A DNA stretch of 64,000 bases from positions 32,170-96,169 of the forward strand of contig JAHHTL010000001.1 of NCBI GenBank assembly GCA_020024635.1. The letters are read 5' to 3'. Every line of letters starts with the position of its first letter. Positions within the stretch are counted from its first letter, which is position 1. Shown here one piece after another: positions 45,428 through 52,365 of this stretch. A program made the translations under genes and the position numbers. Below the pieces are notes generated by a model that was not told where the DNA came from, did not search any database, and was given only the letters and a program-made list of their open reading frames with translations. The stretch is from Ruminococcus sp. Lineage in GTDB: Bacteria > Bacillota > Clostridia > Lachnospirales > Lachnospiraceae.

Positions 45428-46321
45428 TTGAATACGGTTAAGAATCATAAAATGCGCAGAACGGTTATTTTATTTTTATTACCTGCGTTTGTAATTTACA
45501 CACTTTTTCAAATTATCCCGTTGATCGCAGCTGTTTATTTTTCAGTTGTGGAATGGAATGGAATTGGCGGGGCAGCGCTTGATTTTGTAGGCATTCAAAA
45601 TTACATCAATGCGTTTAAAAACCCACAGTTTATCCTGTCTTTAAAAAACATGGCTAAGATGGTAGTGTTTAGTGTACTGTTCCATACACCGATCGCATTG
45701 TTATTAGCAACAGCCATTAACACAAAGTGTAAGGGGTATCGTGCGTTTAAAGCATTATTCTTTGTACCAACCGTTTTTCCTCTTACAGCAGTAGGATTGA
45801 TGTGGTATTTTGTATTTATGCCAACTGGAAGTTTTAATGCACTTTTAGATAAAATTGGTCTTGCTAATATGGTGACACCATGGCTTGTAAACCCAGATAC
45901 TGCAATGAATACCATCGTATTTGTAAATATATGGGCAGGAATTGGATATTATATGGTTATTCTACTAGCAGGACTTACAATGATTCCGGAAGAACTTTAT
46001 GAAGCCGCGGCAATTGATGGGGCAAGTAAAGTGAAATGTTTCTTTCAAATTACAATTCCTATGTTAAAACCAACCTTGTCTATGTGTATTTTGATGGATA
46101 TCATTGGTTCTGTCAAAGTATTTGATCTTGTCTTTGCTATGACTCAAGGAGGACCAAATGGCCTTACTAATTTACCGACAACATTGATGTACAATGAGGC
46201 GTTTAAATACGGTCATTATGGTATGGGTAGCGCTATTGGTATTATTATTCTGGTGATATGTTTACTCGGAACAATGATTAGTAATAAAGTGATGAGCAGA
46301 CAGGAAAAGGAGGCGGCATAA
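45428..46321 (+). CDS. Sugar ABC transporter permease (MalF type)
   Basis: Membrane subunit of the importer. The 297-residue protein has six predicted membrane segments and the cytoplasmic EAA loop EELYEAAAIDGASKVKCFFQ, where the ATPase docks, followed by ITIPMLKPTLSM. The start codon is TTG, eight to nine bases after AGGAG. The stop overlaps the next gene's ATG by one base. It belongs with the preceding binding protein and the following permease. Confidence 0.92.
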   Translation: MNTVKNHKMRRTVILFLLPAFVIYTLFQIIPLIAAVYFSVVEWNGIGGAALDFVGIQNYINAFKNPQFILSLKNMAKMVVFSVLFHTPIALLLATAINTKCKGYRAFKALFFVPTVFPLTAVGLMWYFVFMPTGSFNALLDKIGLANMVTPWLVNPDTAMNTIVFVNIWAGIGYYMVILLAGLTMIPEELYEAAAIDGASKVKCFFQITIPMLKPTLSMCILMDIIGSVKVFDLVFAMTQGGPNGLTNLPTTLMYNEAFKYGHYGMGSAIGIIILVICLLGTMISNKVMSRQEKEAA

Positions 46322-47184
46322 TGCGAAAACAAAATAAAAAGAACATAAAAAGAGCACACAAAAAGATTACAAAAGGTACTATTTTGTTGTATATCTTTTT
46401 GGTTGCCATGACGCTTGTGTTTGCGATGCCTATGGTATTTACAATCTTGTCTTCTTTCAAAACAAAAGTAGAAATTTTTGCAAAACCGTTTGCACTTCCA
46501 GATACGGTACAGTTTTCAAACTACATAGAGGCCTGGAAAGGGGCCAACATGAGCCAGTATTTTTTAAATAGTTTGATTCAGGCAGGGTCTACAGTGATCG
46601 TACTTGCTTTGGTATCAACACTTGCTGCATATGCATTGTCAAGATTTCGTTTCAAAGGAAACAAGTTTTTAACTGTATTTTTCATGCTTGGAATGATGGT
46701 TCCAATCCATACGGTACTTGTACCGGTATCTTATCTGATCGGTGCTTTAAATTTGAAAAACAACATTGCAGCCCTTGTTTTAATTTATGTAGCATTTAAT
46801 CTTCCATTTAGTATTATGGTAATCTCAAACTATATGAGAGGAGTGTCAATCTCTTTGGAAGAAGCCGCTTTAATTGATGGAGCAAGCTATTTCCAAATTT
46901 ATAGACATGTTATGCTTCCACTTTCTATGCCGGCAATTGCAACAGTATCGATTTTCAACTTTTTAGGTGCATGGAATAATATTTTATTCCCATTGTTGTT
47001 TATTAACGATAAAAAATTAAAACCAATCGCACTTGGACTTCTTAATTTCAACGGAGAACGTGGAAGTGAATATGGAATTTTGATGGCTGCTATTGTAATT
47101 ACCGTTGCGGTACCATTGGTGCTGTATCTATTATTCCAAGAAAAAGTGGAAGGTGGTCTTGCAGCTGGAGCTGTAAAAGAATAA
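46321..47184 (+). CDS. Sugar ABC transporter permease (MalG type)
   Basis: Second membrane subunit of the importer. The 287-residue protein has six predicted membrane segments, a basic N-terminus (RKQNKKNIKRAHKKITKG), and the EAA loop SLEEAALIDGASYFQIYRHV. It ends in the typical QEKVEGGLAAGAVKE. It starts within the preceding stop codon (TAATG). A YitT-type gene follows one base after its stop. Confidence 0.93.
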   Translation: MRKQNKKNIKRAHKKITKGTILLYIFLVAMTLVFAMPMVFTILSSFKTKVEIFAKPFALPDTVQFSNYIEAWKGANMSQYFLNSLIQAGSTVIVLALVSTLAAYALSRFRFKGNKFLTVFFMLGMMVPIHTVLVPVSYLIGALNLKNNIAALVLIYVAFNLPFSIMVISNYMRGVSISLEEAALIDGASYFQIYRHVMLPLSMPAIATVSIFNFLGAWNNILFPLLFINDKKLKPIALGLLNFNGERGSEYGILMAAIVITVAVPLVLYLLFQEKVEGGLAAGAVKE

Positions 47185-47185
47185 A

Positions 47186-48037
47186 ATGAAAAGAAAAAGA
47201 ATTACGTTCAATGTATTATTTAATCTTTTCGGCTGTTTTATTTATGCAGTTGGAATAAATTGCTTTCATGCACCACACAAAATTGCCCCAGGTGGGGCAA
47301 GTGGTATTGCAATTTTATTAAATTATCTGTTTGGAATCCCAATGGGGTTATTCGTCTTTTTGTTTAATATTCCATTTTTGTTTTTGATCGTACATAAAAA
47401 ATATTTTAGCAAAAGCTTTGTTGTAAAAACATTACTTACAACAATGCTTTTGTCGTTCATAACAGATTATGTAGTCGTAAAAATTCCTGTATACAAAGGA
47501 GATGCTTTGTTAGCGGCCATGTTTGGCGGTGCACTTATGGGAATTGGGCTAGGATTCGTTCACCTTGGAAAATCAAATACAGGCGGAATTTCCCTACTCG
47601 GTTTGATCGTGCAAAAAATCAATCCACAATTTCAAGTGGGGAGTATGATTTCTGCTTTAAATTTTATGGTTGTAATTTCATCCGTATTGGTATTTAAGAA
47701 TATAGAAAGTTTTCTGTATGCGGTGATTGCTGTTTATATATCTGGGGCTTTTATGGACAAAATTTTGTTGTCTGCAGATAGCAAGGATATGATGATCATT
47801 ATTTCAGAGTGTACTGATAAGGTAAGAACCTTATTTTTACAGAAGAAAATGGGAATTACAATTTTAAAAGGAGAAGGTGGATACTCTAGTGAAATGCAAC
47901 GGGTGATTTTATGTGCAGTAGATAAAGGACTAAGCGAGGAATTACGAGAACAGGTCAAAGAACTAGATGAACAAGCATTAATTATTACGACAAAAGCAAG
48001 CAAGATCGAAGGAAAAGGATTTCGAGCGATGACGTAA
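47186..48037 (+). CDS. YitT-family membrane protein
   Basis: Family of unknown function. The 283-residue protein has an N-terminal five-helix YitT membrane domain (AVGINCFHAPHKIAPGGASG, then GGALMGIGLGFVHLGKSNTG) and a C-terminal soluble DUF2179 domain (about 205-275, MMIIISECTDKVRTLFLQKK). There is no separate promoter and only a weak ribosome binding site, so it is probably translated by coupling to the permease gene. Being fixed in this ABC operon suggests a role with the transported solute, but the function cannot be named. Confidence 0.88.
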   Translation: MKRKRITFNVLFNLFGCFIYAVGINCFHAPHKIAPGGASGIAILLNYLFGIPMGLFVFLFNIPFLFLIVHKKYFSKSFVVKTLLTTMLLSFITDYVVVKIPVYKGDALLAAMFGGALMGIGLGFVHLGKSNTGGISLLGLIVQKINPQFQVGSMISALNFMVVISSVLVFKNIESFLYAVIAVYISGAFMDKILLSADSKDMMIIISECTDKVRTLFLQKKMGITILKGEGGYSSEMQRVILCAVDKGLSEELREQVKELDEQALIITTKASKIEGKGFRAMT

Positions 48038-48050
48038 TGGAGGATGAAAG

Positions 48051-49478
48051 ATGATTGTATGTAGTAGTGAAAAAAAACAAGAGTTTAAAGTAGAGTTTGT
48101 AGGAGAACATGATTGCGTATTTCATCACTGTGGAAAAAATTTTCAAAAAATATTCAAAGGCGAATATTTAAAACACATTACCTATGAAAAAAAGGATGGA
48201 CAGATGTGCGTATGTGTCGGTTTAGGTAGTGAAACGCTCACAAAACAGCAAATTTTAGAAGTGACAGCATATGCAGCCACACTTATGAAAGAATATAAAG
48301 TTCAATCCTATGATTTAGAAGTCGGAAGATTGATCACCATGGCAGGGCTTCCGGTGTTAGAACAGATTGCACATGGAATCTGCCTTGGTAATTTTGAAAA
48401 ATATAAAAATTATCAGGAGTGTATCAAACAAGTTCAAGTAAATTTAACGGGAATTACACCAGAAGATAAAAAAGAAGCGGAAGCCTATGTTTTTCGAGGA
48501 GAAACCATAGGAGAAGGAGTTTTGTTTGCAAGAGAACTTGTCAATAGTCCTTCCAATCTCTTAAAACCTATGGATATGGCAAAAAGAATTATGGACGAAC
48601 TAGAAGCCTTGCATCAGGAGAAGCTTCAAATGGAACTATACGTTTACGGACAGCTTAGAACAATGGGGATGCAGGCGCTTTGCAGTGTAGGAGAAAGTAG
48701 TGTGAATCCCCCATGTTTTTTGATCCTGCGGTACAATGGACAAGAAAAAAATAGCGAGAAAATAGGCTTGGTTGGAAAAGGTGTTACTGTTGATACAGGT
48801 GGATATTGTTTGAAACCAGCCTCTAGCATGGCAGGAATTAAAGGAGATATGGCAGGTGCGGCAGCAGTTGCATCCACCATATATGCCTTAGCAAAAAATA
48901 ACAGCAAGACAAATGTGGTCGCACTTCTTCCTATGTGTGAAAATCGAATTTCAAAAGGTAGCCTTCTTCCAGGAGATGTAATTTCTTCTTATTCTGGAAA
49001 AACGATTGAGGTGATGAATACAGATGCGGAAGGAAGATTGATTTTGGCGGATGCGGTTTCTTATGCAGTGAAAAATGAGGGGGTAACCAATGTCCTTGAT
49101 ATTGCGACATTGACAGGGGCAGTGGTAAACATGCTCGGATTTTCCATTGCAGGAGTACTAAGTGACAGTGATCTATTCTATGATCGTCTCGTTCGTGCGG
49201 CACAAAAGTCTGGAGAAAAATATCATAGACTTCCATATGGAGAAGAGCATGAGAAAATGATCCAAAGTGAAGTCGCGGATGTAAAAAACTTAGGAGAATC
49301 TTATTGTGGTACGATTACAGCGGGATTATTTATCAAAAAATTTGCAGAAGGAGTAAAATGGATGCATATTGATATTGCTGGTACTGCATGGGTAGATACA
49401 CCAATTTGGAAATATCAAAAGACAGGAGCCACAGGGGCAGCTGTTTCAACCCTATACTATTTGTGTGAAGAGGAGTAA
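48051..49478 (+). CDS. Leucyl aminopeptidase (M17 family)
   Basis: Cytosolic exopeptidase removing N-terminal residues from peptides. The 475-residue protein has a variable N-terminal domain and a conserved catalytic domain. The two-metal site is intact: VGKGVTVDTGGYCLKP (Lys and Asp ligands), AGIKGDMAGAAAVAST (catalytic Lys and Asp) and the signature NTDAEGRLILADA. GGAGG precedes the ATG. It lies between the YitT gene and the transglutaminase-fold gene, whose start overlaps near its stop, so import and intracellular peptide breakdown appear linked. Confidence 0.93.
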   Translation: MIVCSSEKKQEFKVEFVGEHDCVFHHCGKNFQKIFKGEYLKHITYEKKDGQMCVCVGLGSETLTKQQILEVTAYAATLMKEYKVQSYDLEVGRLITMAGLPVLEQIAHGICLGNFEKYKNYQECIKQVQVNLTGITPEDKKEAEAYVFRGETIGEGVLFARELVNSPSNLLKPMDMAKRIMDELEALHQEKLQMELYVYGQLRTMGMQALCSVGESSVNPPCFLILRYNGQEKNSEKIGLVGKGVTVDTGGYCLKPASSMAGIKGDMAGAAAVASTIYALAKNNSKTNVVALLPMCENRISKGSLLPGDVISSYSGKTIEVMNTDAEGRLILADAVSYAVKNEGVTNVLDIATLTGAVVNMLGFSIAGVLSDSDLFYDRLVRAAQKSGEKYHRLPYGEEHEKMIQSEVADVKNLGESYCGTITAGLFIKKFAEGVKWMHIDIAGTAWVDTPIWKYQKTGATGAAVSTLYYLCEEE

Positions 49479-49482
49479 GAGG

Positions 49483-51939
49483 ATGTTTACAGAAAAAATT
49501 GAGAAGAAAATACAAGAAGAGTTTCAAAAACTTCAGGAACGCATTCCGGAACAGTTCAGTGAGATTGAAAAAAAATGTGAGGAATGCCCCAGTGAAGAAA
49601 AGATACTCCTAAAATATTTGTATGGAAGTATGCCAATTAGCGATGCACTAAGCTATCCATTTTCTCTTTTTCAATCTTATGCAAGGCATGGTGTTTATTT
49701 AAAAAAATGGGGGCCATTTACAAAAAAAATTCCGGAAGAGATTTTTTTACAGTATGTCGTTTTTCATCGAATCAATACAGAAGATATTTCTGATTGCAGA
49801 GGATATTTTTACGATTTGGTTCAGGAGCTTTTACCGAAGCAAACAGAAAATACAAGGTCTATGGAAGAGGTAATAAAAGACCTAAACTATTGGTGTGCAT
49901 CAAAAGTAACGTATCGGGCAAGTGATGAGAGAACAGCTTCTCCGATGACAGTATACGATAGTGGATATGGAAGATGTGGAGAGGAATCTACATTTACGGT
50001 ATCCGTTCTGCGAAGTGTAGGAATTCCAGCAAGACAGATTTATGCTCCAAGATGGTCTCATTGCGATGACAATCATGCATGGGTAGAGGTTTGGTGCGAG
50101 GGACAGTGGAAGTTTTTGGGTGCATGCGAACCAGAGGAAATCTTAAATAGGGGATGGTTTACCAGTGCTTCTTCTAGAGCAATGCTTCTTCACACAAGAC
50201 AGTTTGGAGAAATTTTGGGAACAGAGGAAGAAATCGTAGAACCAAGAGTTTTTGTGAAGGAACAAAATCAGACAGAACGATATGGAAATACAGCCACTGT
50301 AACGATTCAAGTCTATGATGAAAACAATTTACCGGTTCCACAAGCATTGGTATCCATTGAAGTTCTTAACTATTCCCAATTTTATCCCATTGCTCAGATG
50401 CGAACAAACGCAGAGGGGATTTGTCAAGTGACACTTGGAATGGGCAGTGTTCGCATCGAAGCTGTAAAAGAGGAAAAAAGAGCGTTTAAACTTGTGGACA
50501 CAAGACAAGAACAAAGGATTTCGGTTCAACTCTCTACAACGGTGGAAAGCGAAGGAATTTGGAAAGAGTTTGTAGTGTATGCTCCAAAGGATAGCGAAAA
50601 AAATACAACAGTTCTTACAGCCGAGCAGAAAAAAACACAAGCAGAAAAGTGTGCAAATGCGACAAAACTTCGTCATGCAAGGACACATACGATCAATGAA
50701 ATATTTGTTGATCAGTGGAATGCTTACATACAAGAGGAGGAGCTAAAGCGAGAAATTTACGCTACACTAACCGAAAAAGATTTGTTAGATATAACCGCGG
50801 AGGTTTTGATCTCTCATCTAGAAGCGGCAAAACAATACAAAGAGAGATATGACAAAGAATTATTTACGAACTATTTGCTTTCACCAAGAATAGCGGATGA
50901 GAGATTAACTTGCTATAGGAAAGAAATTTTGGAATATTTTTCAGAAGAGCAAAGAAAATTATTTGTAGAGGATCCAAAAGAAATCTGGGCATTTATTGAA
51001 CAGAACATAAGAGAAGTTACACAGGAATATGATGCAATTGTTACGCCGCCTTATGTTTGCTTGGAAACTAAGGTGGGAAATGCCTTATCAAAGGATATTC
51101 TTTTTGTGGCTATTTGTCGCAGTCTAGGAGTTCCGGCAAGATTACATCCAGCAGATGGGGCAAAAGAATACTACCAAAATGGATTCCAAAAAGTAACAAT
51201 GGCAGAAGAAAAACAAGGGATTTTGAAGCTGTTGTTTGAATCGGACGAACTCTTAAAGTATGAAGAAGAATTTGCAATCGTAAAAAAAGAATATCCAAAG
51301 GATCGTTTGATTCATATCGGTCATGTCTTTTCTGGAATGAATATAAAATTACCGGTAGGGGATTATGAAATAACAATACAGAATCGATTGCCAAATGGAA
51401 ATATTTATGCAAAAAATATGTTCGTTTCTTTAAAAGAAGGGGAAATGAGACAATACCATTTATCCAAGTACAAAGCGGATGTAAGTGAAATGCTAGAAAG
51501 TATTTTACTCCCCAAATTTACAGCAAGAGATCAGGAAGGGAGTATGCATGAATTCCCAATAGAAATACAAGGAAAAAAACAAGTATTTATGTGGCTATGG
51601 GAAGCACAAGAACCAACGGAGCATATTTTGAATGAGATGGCTGAAAAAATCGAGGAGTTTAGAACTGCAAACACAGAAATCGCATTTATTACAAGAAATC
51701 AAGAGGCTTACGAAGATAGAAACATTGCGAGAATCTTGAAGAAGATTCCGGAAATAAAAACCTATACATCAAATATCGAAGATGATGCGAACATTTTAGG
51801 AAGAAGGATGTATATTGATCCAGAGCGTTTTCCAATGATCATAGTAGTAGACAAAAATGGAAAAGGAATATATGCTACAAGTGGATACAACGTGGGAACA
51901 GCAGAAATGCTTTTGCGTGTGTTAAAAGAAATTGAGTAG
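49483..51939 (+). CDS. Cytosolic multidomain transglutaminase-fold protein
   Basis: An 818-residue protein without signal peptide or membrane segment. From N to C: a helical segment; a transglutaminase-like core with GYGRCGEESTFTVSVLRSVG (Cys165) and SHCDDNHAWVEVWCEGQWKF (His198), where the usual third residue Asp appears as Glu216 in GACEPEE; a beta-sandwich of the carboxypeptidase-regulatory kind (about 275-340, VTIQVYDENNLPVPQALVSI); a second, degenerate transglutaminase-like segment (near 510-550, SKDILFVAICRSLGVPARLH) without the catalytic Cys; and a thioredoxin-like end (about 690-818). The exact activity is unknown. Transglutaminase folds include proteases and peptide N-glycanases. The ATG at 49483 follows GAGGAG. 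Last gene of the operon. Confidence 0.8.
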   Translation: MFTEKIEKKIQEEFQKLQERIPEQFSEIEKKCEECPSEEKILLKYLYGSMPISDALSYPFSLFQSYARHGVYLKKWGPFTKKIPEEIFLQYVVFHRINTEDISDCRGYFYDLVQELLPKQTENTRSMEEVIKDLNYWCASKVTYRASDERTASPMTVYDSGYGRCGEESTFTVSVLRSVGIPARQIYAPRWSHCDDNHAWVEVWCEGQWKFLGACEPEEILNRGWFTSASSRAMLLHTRQFGEILGTEEEIVEPRVFVKEQNQTERYGNTATVTIQVYDENNLPVPQALVSIEVLNYSQFYPIAQMRTNAEGICQVTLGMGSVRIEAVKEEKRAFKLVDTRQEQRISVQLSTTVESEGIWKEFVVYAPKDSEKNTTVLTAEQKKTQAEKCANATKLRHARTHTINEIFVDQWNAYIQEEELKREIYATLTEKDLLDITAEVLISHLEAAKQYKERYDKELFTNYLLSPRIADERLTCYRKEILEYFSEEQRKLFVEDPKEIWAFIEQNIREVTQEYDAIVTPPYVCLETKVGNALSKDILFVAICRSLGVPARLHPADGAKEYYQNGFQKVTMAEEKQGILKLLFESDELLKYEEEFAIVKKEYPKDRLIHIGHVFSGMNIKLPVGDYEITIQNRLPNGNIYAKNMFVSLKEGEMRQYHLSKYKADVSEMLESILLPKFTARDQEGSMHEFPIEIQGKKQVFMWLWEAQEPTEHILNEMAEKIEEFRTANTEIAFITRNQEAYEDRNIARILKKIPEIKTYTSNIEDDANILGRRMYIDPERFPMIIVVDKNGKGIYATSGYNVGTAEMLLRVLKEIE

Positions 51940-51976
51940 AAAACTGCCAGTAGATAGAGTCTGCTGGCAGTTTTTT
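51940..51976 (+). terminator. Terminator of the ABC/peptidase operon
   Basis: Stem AACTGCCAG...CTGGCAGTT with a run of six T. Confidence 0.9.
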
Positions 51977-51995
51977 AAAATTTGTAAAAAGACAC

Positions 51996-52024
51996 TTGAA
52001 ATATACCCCTATAGGGTATATAAT
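51996..52024 (+). promoter_or_regulatory. copper operon promoter with CsoR-type operator
   Basis: TTGAAA (51996-52001), 17-base spacer, TATAAT (52019-52024). The inverted repeat ATATACCCCTATAGGGTATA (52001-52020) fills the spacer. A TACCC...GGGTA dyad is the usual form of CsoR operators, so the repressor encoded next would block polymerase directly and release on binding Cu(I). Confidence 0.88.
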
Positions 52025-52049
52025 TTGAGCTGTAAAGCGAGGTGAAAAT

Positions 52050-52352
52050 ATGAAAGAAAAAAAGGAGTGTTGCCACAAAACAAAAGAACGCTCTGAAAAA
52101 GAATACAAAAATCTAATTCATCGTTTGAACCGAATTGAGGGGCAAATACGTGGTATAAAAAAAATGGTAGAAAATGACAGTTACTGTACGGAAATTCTTG
52201 TACAGGTTTCTGCAGTCAATGCAGCTCTAAATAGTTTTAATAAAGTTCTTTTATCCAATCACATTAGAACTTGCGTTGCAGAAGACATTCGGCAGGGAAA
52301 AGAAGAAACCATAGAGGAACTCGTCTTTACGTTGCAAAAATTAATGAAATAA
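52050..52352 (+). CDS. csoR: Copper-sensing repressor (CsoR/RcnR family)
   Basis: Metal-responsive repressor of 100 residues, all-helical. The Cu(I) ligand set is visible as Cys46, His71 and Cys75 (DSYCTEIL and SNHIRTC). The core HRLNRIEGQIRGIKKMVEND is typical. The N-terminal CCHK adds cysteines of unknown use. Its operator lies in the promoter just upstream, so it autoregulates and controls copA, which follows after 13 bases. Other family members sense nickel or formaldehyde; the Cys-His-Cys set and copA neighbour support copper. Confidence 0.92.
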   Translation: MKEKKECCHKTKERSEKEYKNLIHRLNRIEGQIRGIKKMVENDSYCTEILVQVSAVNAALNSFNKVLLSNHIRTCVAEDIRQGKEETIEELVFTLQKLMK

Positions 52353-52365
52353 AAGGAGGCAGATT

